A stretch of DNA of 64,000 nt, from NCBI RefSeq assembly GCF_004358665.1, contig NZ_SMZR01000003.1, positions 186,001 to 250,000 on the forward strand. Reading direction: 5' to 3'. Shown here piece after piece: positions 17,480 through 25,653 of this stretch; within the stretch, counting starts at the first letter, position 1; every line of letters begins with the position of its first letter. The notes beneath the pieces are model-generated. The model was given only the letters and a program-made list of their open reading frames with translations. It searched no databases and was not told the origin of the DNA. This DNA is from Jeotgalibacillus sp. S-D1. GTDB taxonomy: Bacteria > Bacillota > Bacilli > Bacillales > Jeotgalibacillaceae. The position numbers and the translations under genes were made by a program.

Positions 17480-17887
17480 TTATTTTATCGTCTGCTGAAG
17501 GCTGCGTTCCAATCCTTCCCTTAATGGCTGCGGAATCTCTGCGCTCGTTTGATTTTCAAAATCATAGTAAACAATGACCGCATTTCCTTCAGCAATGACA
17601 TCCTTTGTTTGAGCGCAGCTGATGACATGATCAAGCTGAAAGCTTTTTGTACCAATACGGGACACCACTGTTTTGATGGTTAGCGTTTGATTAAAATAAC
17701 CCTGGCTTTTAAAATCACATTTAGTGGAGGCAATAATGAATTTCCAGTCTTCGATGTCCATACTGTAGCCCAACGATTTAAAAAACGTCAGTCTCGCTTC
17801 TTCCAGATAAATAAAATAACTGGTATTGTTGATATGCCCCAGTGCATCCGTTTCGCAAAAGCGGACAGTTACCTCAGTTTCCTGCAT
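17480..17887 (-). CDS. Acyl-CoA thioesterase, 4-hydroxybenzoyl-CoA thioesterase fold
   Basis: 135 residues with a single hotdog domain. The signature ETDALGHINNTSYFIYLEEAR (in two parts, residues 12-32) carries the catalytic Asp of the 4HBT class. It would hydrolyse an acyl-CoA to free acid and CoA in the cytosol. It is the second gene of its unit, 15 bases after the 3-hydroxyacyl-CoA dehydrogenase gene. In a degradation operon such enzymes usually relieve CoA trapping; the chain preference is unknown. Confidence 0.85.
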   Translation of the reverse strand: MQETEVTVRFCETDALGHINNTSYFIYLEEARLTFFKSLGYSMDIEDWKFIIASTKCDFKSQGYFNQTLTIKTVVSRIGTKSFQLDHVISCAQTKDVIAEGNAVIVYYDFENQTSAEIPQPLREGLERSLQQTIK

Positions 17888-17902
17888 TCTTCAGAAGCCC
17901 CC

Positions 17903-18787
17903 TTACCTCGATACTTTCTGTTGATCGTACTCATACCAGCCCTTGCCTGTTTTTCTGCCGAGTTCTCCTTTTTCTACCTTCTCTACCACACAGTCAAACG
18001 GTTTATCCTCCGGGTCACCTGTTTCCTGATAGCGCTGCTCCATCACAAAGCAGGCCACATCCAAACCGGATAGATCCATCAGCTCAAAAGGACCGATCGG
18101 GTGATTTAGTGCTTTGCGGCAAATAATATCAATATCCTTGTAATCTGCTATTCCCTGCTCATATAAAGCAACTGCTTCTTTTTGCAGTGCGCCTAAAATA
18201 CGATTTGCAACAAAGCCTGAGATTTCCTTTTGCAATAGTACTGCGGTGCGATTGATTTTCTTACAGACATCCATCGTAATCTGAGCCGTCTCTTCTGACG
18301 TTTGTTCACTCATTACGACTTCAACACAGTCCATAATCAGCGGCGGAAAGAAGAAATGCATATTGACTGTTTTATCGGGCCTGTTCGCAGCCCCTGCCAG
18401 CAAACTATTCACGATTGTTGAGCTGTTAGTTGCAAAAATGGCATGAGGAGGGGCAAATTGTTCAAGCTTGCTAAATACTTCCCTTTTTACCTCAAGCTTT
18501 TCCGTAACGGCTTCGATCACAAAGTCTGTTTGTTTAACGGCCTCCTCCAAATTCTGAGAAAACGCCAGCCGATTAAATGCCTGGGCTTTCTGTTCTGGTG
18601 ACAGCTTTTCTTTTAACACCCATTTATCTAAAATGCTGTGGAGCTTCGCTTCCGCATCCTTTAGTGCGGGTTCATTTACATCCTGAATAGTGGTCGTAAA
18701 TCCTCCCAGTGCACAGAGCATGCCAATTTGATGACCCATGCTTCCTGACCCGATAACGGTGATTGTTTTTACATCAGCTGCGTTCAT
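17903..18787 (-). CDS. 3-hydroxyacyl-CoA (3-hydroxybutyryl-CoA) dehydrogenase
   Basis: 294 residues. The NAD-binding motif VIGSGSMGHQIGML is at about 11-24. The catalytic His is in MHFFFPPLIMDCVEVV (about 144-159), and the C-terminal domain carries NHPIGPFELMDLSGLDV. The family oxidises L-3-hydroxyacyl-CoA to 3-ketoacyl-CoA with NAD. It is the first gene of the lower transcription unit; GGAGG lies before the ATG and a TetR-type palindrome abuts its promoter. A separate enoyl-CoA hydratase and thiolase are not found in the window. Confidence 0.9.
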   Translation of the reverse strand: MNAADVKTITVIGSGSMGHQIGMLCALGGFTTTIQDVNEPALKDAEAKLHSILDKWVLKEKLSPEQKAQAFNRLAFSQNLEEAVKQTDFVIEAVTEKLEVKREVFSKLEQFAPPHAIFATNSSTIVNSLLAGAANRPDKTVNMHFFFPPLIMDCVEVVMSEQTSEETAQITMDVCKKINRTAVLLQKEISGFVANRILGALQKEAVALYEQGIADYKDIDIICRKALNHPIGPFELMDLSGLDVACFVMEQRYQETGDPEDKPFDCVVEKVEKGELGRKTGKGWYEYDQQKVSR

Positions 18788-18802
18788 GATCTCTTCCTCC
18801 TT

Positions 18803-18848
18803 ATACTAACCAGTTAGTATGTTATAGCCGGTATGAAGGAGCAGGCAA
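18803..18848 (-). promoter_or_regulatory. Promoter and palindromic operator of the lower acyl-CoA unit
   Basis: On the minus strand TTGCCT (18843-18848), 16 bases, TATAAC (18821-18826). The palindrome ATACTAACCAGTTAGTAT (18803-18820) directly follows the -10, with 8-base perfect arms. A related site lies before the upper unit (23178-23195). This is the pattern expected for repression by the TetR encoded at 18857-19420. Confidence 0.75.
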
Positions 18849-18856
18849 CTCGCTCC

Positions 18857-19420
18857 TCACTCTTCAATTCCCTTTAAAATCATTTCGGTAAAAATTTTTG
18901 CCACTTCATCATCAGATATCACACCCTCAGGATTAAACCACTGATAGCTCCAATTTGCCATGCCAAGCACACCAAAAGTAGCGATGGATGTATTCAGGCT
19001 CTTCCGGAATTCGCCGTTATCCTTGCCTTCATTCAGCAGATTTTCGATATTGATCCTGAACTGATCCCTTTTAGGAACAATGAGTGCAAGGCGTTCCTCA
19101 TTTAAGTGCCTCATTTCCCTGAAAAACACCTTGGCGCTGGCACCTTGCGTTTTGATGTTGCCAATCAGCATATGAACAATAGCAAAAAGCTTGCTTTTAC
19201 AGCTCGTTGTCTCATCCCGTAAAATGTTTTCCTGATTCAAAAGCAGATCATCGATATACTTGAGATGGATATCCATCAGAAGCTCTTCCTTGCTTGAAAA
19301 ATAATAATAAAATGTACCTTTGGTTACCCCATTGGCCTCCACAATATCCTGAATGGACGTTTCACTGAACCCTTTTTTCTCAAAGAGCCTGATGCTTTGT
19401 TCGGTTATTTTTTCCTTCAT
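18857..19420 (-). CDS. TetR family regulator of the acyl-CoA cluster
   Basis: 187 residues. The N-terminal helix-turn-helix is clear (SIRLFEKKGFSETSIQDIVE then NGVTKGTFYYYFSSKEELL, about 9-50). The C-terminal part has the aromatic-rich segment FGVLGMANWSYQWFNPEGVI found in acyl-CoA-responsive TetR proteins of the FadR/PaaR kind. It is the last gene of the upper unit, 37 bases after the ligase gene. The two similar palindromes upstream of both units are its likely targets, and an acyl-CoA its likely inducer (inference from family and location). Confidence 0.88.
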   Translation of the reverse strand: MKEKITEQSIRLFEKKGFSETSIQDIVEANGVTKGTFYYYFSSKEELLMDIHLKYIDDLLLNQENILRDETTSCKSKLFAIVHMLIGNIKTQGASAKVFFREMRHLNEERLALIVPKRDQFRINIENLLNEGKDNGEFRKSLNTSIATFGVLGMANWSYQWFNPEGVISDDEVAKIFTEMILKGIEE

Positions 19421-19457
19421 CCTGAACTTCCCCGCTTCTTGTAAATTATCGCTTGAA

Positions 19458-21110
19458 TTATACCATAGATCCCCCGCTCCCTTTTTCTCCGGCAGTATGT
19501 TGCAGCTGCTGTTCCTCTCTTAACGCCCTGCGCAGTATTTTACCTACACTCGTTTTTGGAAGTTCATTGCGGAACTCGACTGAATTTGGCACTTTATACG
19601 CAGCCATATTGTTCTTGCAAAATGCGATTAATTCCATTTCATCCGCACTTTTCTGTTCTTTCAGCACCACAATCGCCTTCACCGCTTCGCCCCTGTAAGG
19701 GTCCGGAACCCCGATGACGACCGCTTCCTGAACGGAGGGATGCTCGTACAGAATTTCTTCAATGTCACGCGGATAAATGTTGTAGCCACTCGCTATGATC
19801 ATATCTTTTTTCCGATCCACAATCGTTAAAAAACCGTCCTCGTCCATTCTGGCAATATCTCCGGTAAACAGCCAGCCGTCTCGAAGGGCTTGGGCCGTTT
19901 CTTCCGGCATATTCCAATAACCCTTCATTACCTGCGGGCCTTTAATAATCACTTCTCCAAGCTCACCCCGGGGCACTTCGACTGTGCCAGTTGCCACATC
20001 CACCACTTTATAGTCAGTGGAAGGCAGTCCGATCCCCACACTGCCAGGCTTTCTCTCTGCAAATGCAGGATTGCAGTGTGTGGTTGGAGAGGTTTCTGAT
20101 AAACCATAGCCTTCCAGAATCAATGAGCCTGTCTTTCTTTCAAACTCCCGCAGCAGTTCAACCGGCATCGGCGCACTTCCGCTATTACAAATAGCAATAC
20201 TTTCGATCCCATAATCCTCTGCATGTGGATGATTGGTAATCGCTACGTACATGGTTGGCACCCCGGGGAAAATCGTAGGCTGTTCATGTTTAATGGTCTT
20301 CAGCACTTCTTCTAAATCAAAGCGCGGCAGCATAATGGATTCATTTGCAGTAAATATTGATAGGTTCATGCAGGCTGTCATACCAAACACATGAAAGAGC
20401 GGAATGATCGTTAAATATTTCTCATTCCCAATTTCAATACTGTCTTTAAAAAACTCATATGACTGAATGACATTTGATAAAATATTTTGGTGGGTCAGCA
20501 TAGCTCCCTTCGATCGACCTGTTGTGCCTCCTGTATATTGAAAAACAGCCACATCCTGTGCTGCGTCAATTTCAACAGGCGCTGCCCGGCCGTTCTCTTC
20601 TGCCAGATAGCTCTCAAACTTTCTGCCCGGAGAAAAGTCCTCTTGAGAAGGCTGCAGACTGACAACCACAATCTGCTCAAGGTCTGTGTTCTTCTGAATT
20701 TCTTTTACGCGGGGAACCAGCGCATCAAATACGACCATCGTTTCCGCACCTGAATCATTCAGAATATGCTCGATCTCCCGTTCAATAAGCATTGGGTTTA
20801 CCTGTGTTACGATGCCGCCTGCTGTCAGCGTTCCATAATAGGCGATAACATATTGCGGACAGTTTGGCAGCATAATGGCTACGCGGTCTCCTTTATGGAA
20901 ACCGTTTTTTTGAAGCGCTGCAGCAAAACGATCCACCGCTGTTTGAAGTTCCTGATAGGTTACCTTTTTCCCATAAAAGGACAGTGCATTTTTTTCAGGA
21001 TGCTCTGCTGTAATCTTCTGAAGCATATCTGGCAATGAGTATGTTGGGATGCTGATTTCCTTTGGCATTGATTTTGGGTAACGAGAAAGCCATACCTTCG
21101 TCTCACTCAT
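19458..21110 (-). CDS. Long/medium-chain acyl-CoA ligase (AMP-forming)
   Basis: 550 residues, ANL superfamily. The P-loop VFQYTGGTTGRSKGAML is near 182-198, GYGLSETSPTTHCNP near 327, the hinge/ATP motif LFTGDIARMDEDGFLTIVDR, and the catalytic Lys in KTSVGKILRRALRE at the C-terminus. It activates a carboxylic acid with ATP and CoA in two steps. It resembles Bacillus LcfA/LcfB but the chain length is not deducible. GGAGG precedes the ATG. It probably feeds the pathway by producing the acyl-CoA (or hydroxyacyl-CoA) acted on by the kinase and dehydrogenases. Confidence 0.92.
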   Translation of the reverse strand: MSETKVWLSRYPKSMPKEISIPTYSLPDMLQKITAEHPEKNALSFYGKKVTYQELQTAVDRFAAALQKNGFHKGDRVAIMLPNCPQYVIAYYGTLTAGGIVTQVNPMLIEREIEHILNDSGAETMVVFDALVPRVKEIQKNTDLEQIVVVSLQPSQEDFSPGRKFESYLAEENGRAAPVEIDAAQDVAVFQYTGGTTGRSKGAMLTHQNILSNVIQSYEFFKDSIEIGNEKYLTIIPLFHVFGMTACMNLSIFTANESIMLPRFDLEEVLKTIKHEQPTIFPGVPTMYVAITNHPHAEDYGIESIAICNSGSAPMPVELLREFERKTGSLILEGYGLSETSPTTHCNPAFAERKPGSVGIGLPSTDYKVVDVATGTVEVPRGELGEVIIKGPQVMKGYWNMPEETAQALRDGWLFTGDIARMDEDGFLTIVDRKKDMIIASGYNIYPRDIEEILYEHPSVQEAVVIGVPDPYRGEAVKAIVVLKEQKSADEMELIAFCKNNMAAYKVPNSVEFRNELPKTSVGKILRRALREEQQLQHTAGEKGSGGSMV

Positions 21111-21143
21111 TTTAGTTCCTCCAATTTTTAAAGATGCCTCAAT

Positions 21144-21917
21144 CTACATTGCATGGGTTCCTCCATCAATGATCAGTACATCTCCTGTCACGTAATCAGA
21201 TGCCTGTGATGCGAGAAATAACGCAGCTCCTTTTAAATCATTGTCAGAGCCAAACCGTTTGAGAGGCGTCATCTCCAGTATCGGATCTTTGCCTGATTCA
21301 ATAATGGCTTTGGACATTTTGGTCGGGAAAAACCCCGGGGCAATAGCATTGACATTGATATTATGCCTGCCCCATTTCACAGCAAGATCCTTTGTCAGGG
21401 TAATGACAGCTCCTTTGCTCGTGTTATAGCCAATGGTATCCATCACCCTTGGGTCGGTTCCTCCAAGCCCGGCTACTGAAGCAATATTAATGATTTTCCC
21501 TTCCTTTTTCTCGATCATTTTTCTTCCGACGGCCTGACTCATTAAAAAGGTGCCGGTTACATTAACGTCAATAACCTTCCGCCAGGCTTCAATCGGCATT
21601 TCTTCCGCTGGAGCTCCCCAGGTGGCTCCGCTGTTATTCACGAGAATATCAATTGAATCAAACGCCTTAAGTGTATCTTCAACCGCCTGCTCAACCTCTT
21701 CCGGATTTGAGATGTCACATTGCAGCGCCAGCGTCTTTACCCCAAGCTCAGATAGCCGTTCAGCCGTCTCCAGGCAGGCATCAAGCTTCCTGGAGCACAA
21801 GACAACATTTGCTCCTGCTTCTGCAAAGCCTTCCGCTATTTGTGCCCCTAACCCTCGTCCTCCACCGGTTATCAGTGCTGTTTTGCCGCTTAGATCAAAT
21901 AATTCAAGTACCTTCAC
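21144..21917 (-). CDS. Short-chain dehydrogenase of the acyl-CoA cluster
   Basis: 257 residues, classical SDR. TGGGRGLGAQIAEGF is at about 17-31, NNSGATWG near 94, IASVAGLGGTDP with the catalytic Ser, YNTSKGA with Tyr/Lys, and a C-terminal YVTGDVLIIDGGTHAM. SDRs with the MDTIGYNTSKGA stretch are common beside acyl-CoA genes in Bacilli and proteobacteria. A GTG start at 21917 follows AAGGCGGGG. It could oxidise a hydroxyacyl-CoA or reduce a ketoacyl-CoA; the lva operon also carries an SDR (LvaD). Confidence 0.87.
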   Translation of the reverse strand: MKVLELFDLSGKTALITGGGRGLGAQIAEGFAEAGANVVLCSRKLDACLETAERLSELGVKTLALQCDISNPEEVEQAVEDTLKAFDSIDILVNNSGATWGAPAEEMPIEAWRKVIDVNVTGTFLMSQAVGRKMIEKKEGKIINIASVAGLGGTDPRVMDTIGYNTSKGAVITLTKDLAVKWGRHNINVNAIAPGFFPTKMSKAIIESGKDPILEMTPLKRFGSDNDLKGAALFLASQASDYVTGDVLIIDGGTHAM

Positions 21918-21950
21918 TGGGTGATCCCCGCCTTCTCCTGAAATGGTGTA

Positions 21951-23159
21951 TTATTGATATTTCTTTAGCTCCAGTTTGCCAACCTGGGCCCGATGTACCT
22001 CATCAGGACCGTCGGCCAGCCGGAGTGTCCGGGCATTCGCCCATAACGCAGCAAGCGGAAAGTCTTCTGAAACACCTGCTGCACCTAAGCCTTGAATGGC
22101 CCGATCGATTACCTTGAGCGCCATCGACGGTGCCACTACTTTGATCATGGCGATTTCTGATTTGGCCATTTTATTTCCAACGGTATCCATCATGTAAGCA
22201 GCCTTCAGCGTAAGAAGCCTGGCTTGTTCAATTTCAATTCTTGAATCGGCAATCCATTCACGTATAACCCCCTGACTGGATAAAGGCTTGCCAAAAGCCG
22301 ATCTGTTTTGTACGCGCTTACATAATTCTTCAAGCGCACGCTCAGCAGCACCAATTAATCTCATGCAATGATGAATTCTTCCGGGTCCAAGCCTCCCCTG
22401 TGCGATAGCAAAACCCTTTCCTTCATCCCACAGCATATGGTCTGCCGGGACTCTGACGTTGTTATAGGTGATTTCCCCGTGGCCATGCGGCGCGTGGTCA
22501 TAACCGAAAACAGGAAGCATACGCTCAATTTTCACACCCGGTGAATCCAGCGGCACAAGGATCATCGATTGCTGTTCATGACGGTCTGCATCAGGATCAC
22601 TTTTCCCCATCACAATGGCTACCTTGCAGCGCGGATCACCAGCTCCTGAAGACCACCATTTCCTGCCGTTAATGATGTATTCATCTCCGTCTTTTTCAAT
22701 GCTTGCTTCAATATTCGTAGCATCTGAAGACGCAACATCCGGTTCAGTCATGGAAAAGCAAGAACGAATCTCTCCTTTTAGAAGAGGTTTTAGCCAGGTT
22801 TCTTTCTGGGTTTCTGTTCCATATCGCACGAGCACTTCCATATTCCCGGTATCAGGAGCATTACAATTGAAAACCTCCGGCGCCATCATCGAACGCCCCA
22901 TCAGCTCACACAGCGGTGCATATTCGATATTGGTCAATCCTGCGCCATATTCGCTCTCCGGGAGAAATAAATTCCATAACCCTTCTTGTCTTGCCTGTTG
23001 CTTGAGTTCCTCCATAATAGGCGGTACCTCGCTCCAACGGCTGGCAGCCTCATTTAATTGCTGCTCATATAATGATTCATTCGGATAAATATTCGTTTCG
23101 ATAAAAGTTTTCACTTTGTTCTCTAACTCTTTTACTTTAGGAGAATAAGAAAAATCCAA
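21951..23159 (-). CDS. ACAD10/ACAD11-like acyl-CoA dehydrogenase
   Basis: 402 residues. It is markedly closer to the dehydrogenase domain of ACAD10/ACAD11 than to ordinary acyl-CoA dehydrogenases: [73 protein letters not shown] and [17 protein letters not shown]. In the usual catalytic position EGT is replaced by the [10 protein letters not shown] stretch typical of that subfamily. Known relatives convert 4-phosphoacyl-CoA to an enoyl-CoA (phosphate elimination) in 4-hydroxy acid breakdown. The start is TTG at 23159 with AAAGGAGTG upstream. First gene of the upper unit; the partner kinase is encoded at 16374. Confidence 0.9.
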   Translation of the reverse strand: MDFSYSPKVKELENKVKTFIETNIYPNESLYEQQLNEAASRWSEVPPIMEELKQQARQEGLWNLFLPESEYGAGLTNIEYAPLCELMGRSMMAPEVFNCNAPDTGNMEVLVRYGTETQKETWLKPLLKGEIRSCFSMTEPDVASSDATNIEASIEKDGDEYIINGRKWWSSGAGDPRCKVAIVMGKSDPDADRHEQQSMILVPLDSPGVKIERMLPVFGYDHAPHGHGEITYNNVRVPADHMLWDEGKGFAIAQGRLGPGRIHHCMRLIGAAERALEELCKRVQNRSAFGKPLSSQGVIREWIADSRIEIEQARLLTLKAAYMMDTVGNKMAKSEIAMIKVVAPSMALKVIDRAIQGLGAAGVSEDFPLAALWANARTLRLADGPDEVHRAQVGKLELKKYQ

Positions 23160-23177
23160 TACATGTCACTCCTTTAC

Positions 23178-23234
23178 TAACTAACCGGTCGGTATGTATC
23201 ATCTATCGTATACTAAATACTGACAGGAAATCAA
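23178..23234 (-). promoter_or_regulatory. Promoter and operator of the upper acyl-CoA unit
   Basis: TTGATT (23229-23234), 16 bases, TATACG (23207-23212) on the minus strand. Downstream lies TAACTAACCGGTCGGTAT (23178-23195), related to the palindrome at 18803-18820 (both fit xTACTAACYRGTYRGTAT-like arms). Confidence 0.65.
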
Positions 23235-23273
23235 CTGAATTCTGAAAAATCAACTAATTAAAACATAAATTTA

Positions 23274-23299
23274 AGGCGTGCCATGAAATTGGCACGCCT
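23274..23299. terminator. Terminator at the end of the gas-vesicle operon
   Basis: AGGCGTGCCA pairs exactly with TGGCACGCCT around a six-base loop, 20 bases after the gvpU stop. Confidence 0.85.
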
Positions 23300-23318
23300 A
23301 AAAAAAGATGTTCACTAT

Positions 23319-23702
23319 TTACGATTTTGAACTGCTGCTGTCTGAAATCTTTCCAAGGAAAAAGCCGTCAATTTCACTTAGCTTCCCTCTCCACAGAATC
23401 TTTCCTTTTGATGGTGTCGGCTTGCTGTCGCCACAATATACTTTCGTATTTTTCATATGAACGAAATGGGCTTCAGCATTGTCATTTGACTCGACAGACT
23501 CACCTGCTCTTGAGAGTTGTTCACTAAGGTTTTGAGCAACTTCATTGCCGTCCTCAAATGTTCCGCTAAGCTCTTCAAAATAATCCTTAGCAGATATCAT
23601 GGTACCTGTAACAATTGCACCACCAACATTTAATGTAATATCTAATGTGAAATCCTGTTTATTTGCTGCTTGAACAAAAAATTCTAGGATATTATCTTTC
23701 AT
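23319..23702 (-). CDS. gvpU: Gas vesicle protein GvpU
   Basis: About 127 residues. Its position as last gene of a megaterium-type gvp cluster and its general sequence (FFVQAANKQDFTLDITLNVG, ISAKDYFEEL) identify it as GvpU. In B. megaterium it is reported to affect vesicle clustering. I prefer the start at 23702 because GGGAGGAG precedes it; the frame is open eight codons further. The C-terminus is Ser-rich (SDSSSSKS). Soluble and small, without membrane segment. Confidence 0.85.
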   Translation of the reverse strand: MKDNILEFFVQAANKQDFTLDITLNVGGAIVTGTMISAKDYFEELSGTFEDGNEVAQNLSEQLSRAGESVESNDNAEAHFVHMKNTKVYCGDSKPTPSKGKILWRGKLSEIDGFFLGKISDSSSSKS

Positions 23703-23726
23703 TTCCAGGTCTCCTCCCCGATTCAA

Positions 23727-24728
23727 TTAAGAAGTTGTGTCATCATCGCTTGAAAGCGTTGTGTCTGCAGCTTCTTCCTCATCGTCTTTAGAAGATTTCT
23801 TTGATTTAGCTGATTTTTTAGCTGGAGTACGCTTTTTTGATTTAGACTTCTTTTTCTTGTCTTTATCTTCGTCCTTCTCTTCATCTTCACTATCTTCTTC
23901 AGCATCTTCTTCGTTATCAGGACCTTCATAAGACATTTCTTCTTCGTCTTCATCTTCTTTGTTGTCGTCCTCGTCCGCTTCCTCTGAATCTTCTTTCTCG
24001 TTATCTACTGACTCTTCGTCCTCAGAATCATCTTCTTCAGATTGATCTTCGCTGTCTTGCTCTTCAGTATCCTCAGTGTCATCAGATTCTTCCTCATCGT
24101 CGCTGCTTTGAGACTGATTTAGCATTGCTTCTAATTTGCTTAGACGCTCTTTCAAATCATCATTCTCTTTTTTCAGAGAATCGCTTTCATCATTATCTTC
24201 CTGAGAATCGTCCTCAGACTCTTCCTGATTACTTCCCTGTCCCTTAGAAAGCTTTGTGATCATTTCTTCTAATTTACTTAAGCGGTTATTCAGATCATCG
24301 TTCTCTTTTTGCAAAGAGCCTTTTGAAGAGTCGTTGCCAGATTCAAGAACTGAATCGTCGCCGCCTTCTTCATCTGAGCTGTCACTGTCCTTTTTAAAGA
24401 TTCCCAAAGCTGATGTTTTGAGGGAGCTGGCTGCTTTTTTCGATTTTTCTTTTGTTGCCTGACCAATGTCACTGCCTTTTGACATTAACTTCTCTTTGGC
24501 TGATTGGCCAAAGTCAGTTCCTTTTGACATTAGTTTTTCTTTATCAATGCTGCTGATCAGTTTTTTTCCATTTTCAGGAGTAGCCAGGTAGCCGACTGAT
24601 GCGCCAATTAAACCACCGGCGATTGAACGTTTGATCGTGCTGCCGTTTGAAGTGGTTTCATTATTTTCATTTTCATTTGAAGCCGTGTTTTTTTCTTCTG
24701 TTTGATTTTTTGATTTTGAGTCTGCCAT
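23727..24728 (-). CDS. gvpT: Gas vesicle protein GvpT, long acidic form
   Basis: 333 residues. N-terminal Ser/Asn-rich tail; a Gly-rich hydrophobic YtxH-like segment SIAGGLIGASVGYLATPENG (35-54); a duplicated unit KLMSKGTDFGQSAKE / KLMSKGSDIGQATKE; two coiled-coil units each beginning ENDDL and containing RLSKLE (about 140-165 and 187-203); then about 75 residues almost wholly Asp/Glu/Ser, and a Lys/Ser-rich basic tail. The opposite charge of the last two parts is striking. GvpT is an accessory protein of Bacillus vesicles of unknown biochemistry. The repeats suggest expansion by internal duplication. Confidence 0.85.
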   Translation of the reverse strand: MADSKSKNQTEEKNTASNENENNETTSNGSTIKRSIAGGLIGASVGYLATPENGKKLISSIDKEKLMSKGTDFGQSAKEKLMSKGSDIGQATKEKSKKAASSLKTSALGIFKKDSDSSDEEGGDDSVLESGNDSSKGSLQKENDDLNNRLSKLEEMITKLSKGQGSNQEESEDDSQEDNDESDSLKKENDDLKERLSKLEAMLNQSQSSDDEEESDDTEDTEEQDSEDQSEEDDSEDEESVDNEKEDSEEADEDDNKEDEDEEEMSYEGPDNEEDAEEDSEDEEKDEDKDKKKKSKSKKRTPAKKSAKSKKSSKDDEEEAADTTLSSDDDTTS

Positions 24729-24760
24729 TTAAAAAACCTCCATTAGTTTATAATTAAATT

Positions 24761-25087
24761 TTAATAATTAATTTCTTTTGAGCTGTTTGCTTCTAATTTC
24801 TTTTCAAGCGACTCAAGCCGCTGCTGCAACTGTTTATTTTCCTGTTCCAAAGCTTTTGTATCATGGTTCACAGCTTTAGAGCTAAGGTATGGGTCATTTT
24901 CCCACCAATCCATGCCAATTTCTTTGGCTTTATCGACGGAAGCGACAATAAGACGGATTTTGATTGTCAGTAATTCGACATCAGCAATTCCTACGGTGAT
25001 GTCTCCAGCAATTACTACACCTTTGTCTAATATCTTTTCTAAAACATCGACAATCGAACTCGATTGCATGTTATGTTCCACAGGCAT
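24761..25087 (-). CDS. gvpJ: Gas vesicle protein GvpJ
   Basis: 108 residues. The first 75 are a GvpA-like fold (SSSIVDVLEKILDKGVVIAG, VELLTIKIRLIVASVDKA) and a Trp-containing stretch GMDWWEND follows. The C-terminal 35 residues form a coiled coil (LEQENKQLQQRLESLEKKLE). GvpJ is a minor wall/tip protein related to GvpA. The C-terminal motif resembles those of GvpP and GvpT in this cluster. Confidence 0.92.
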   Translation of the reverse strand: MPVEHNMQSSSIVDVLEKILDKGVVIAGDITVGIADVELLTIKIRLIVASVDKAKEIGMDWWENDPYLSSKAVNHDTKALEQENKQLQQRLESLEKKLEANSSKEINY

Positions 25088-25111
25088 TGCAAATCCTCCT
25101 TGGCTTTCAAT

Positions 25112-25396
25112 TTAAAGCAAGCTTCCTAAGGGACCAAGATCAATGTTTAAATCCTCAGCGTCAAGACCAAAAATTTCTTTTAACTCTTCCATCTTTTCTT
25201 CCAGGTTCATTAGAGCTTCACCTAAGTTTTCAATCTCCACATCACTTAAAGTTCCGCCTTCAACCCGTCGGATCGCGTGTCTTTCAACAATCTGCCTTAA
25301 AAGCTCTATAACGGTTAAAACGAGCTGTGCTAATCCATGCTCGGCATTATCAGGGTCCAAATTAATCTTGCCACTTGTTGGGTTGACCTGTTGCAT
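25112..25396 (-). CDS. gvpK: Gas vesicle protein GvpK
   Basis: 94 residues, wholly matching the GvpK family: INLDPDNAEHGLAQLVLTVI, ELLRQIVERHAIRRVEGG, LSDVEIENLGEALMNLEEKM. Helical, soluble, needed for vesicle assembly. The gene overlaps the 3' end of gvpS by about 35 bases, so its ATG (25396; a TTG precedes it directly) and GGAGGCG ribosome site lie inside gvpS. Confidence 0.93.
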   Translation of the reverse strand: MQQVNPTSGKINLDPDNAEHGLAQLVLTVIELLRQIVERHAIRRVEGGTLSDVEIENLGEALMNLEEKMEELKEIFGLDAEDLNIDLGPLGSLL

Positions 25397-25637
25397 CAAT
25401 TAACGCCTCCCTTTGTTGATCAAAATCTGCTGAATTAATGGTACGGTTTCCTTCCTTTGCCTGGACGAGTGACTCTACTGAAGCAATTAGCACCCTTAGA
25501 TCCAGATACACAAGATCAACGCCGGCGATGGAAATAACTAAATCAGCTTTGAGCGCAACACCCTTATCAAGGATTACATCTAAAATATCAATTAGTCCGA
25601 TATCTTTATTTTCAATGGTTTCCCTTACTGTAGACAT
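25362..25637 (-). CDS. gvpS: Gas vesicle protein GvpS (GvpA-like)
   Basis: 91 residues. The GvpA fold is visible in LIDILDVILDKGVALKADLV and YLDLRVLIASVESLVQA. GvpS is one of three GvpA-related minor proteins in this gene order. The 3' end overlaps gvpK. The C-terminal tail is polar and lacks the coiled coil of GvpJ. Confidence 0.92.
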   Translation of the reverse strand: MSTVRETIENKDIGLIDILDVILDKGVALKADLVISIAGVDLVYLDLRVLIASVESLVQAKEGNRTINSADFDQQREALIDATGQPNKWQD

Positions 25638-25653
25638 ATATCGTCTTCCTCAC

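Noticed and set aside
23737-24462. Ser/Leu-rich frames antisense to gvpT
   Set aside because: They arise from the biased Glu/Asp/Lys codons of gvpT on the other strand; no ribosome sites or family similarity.
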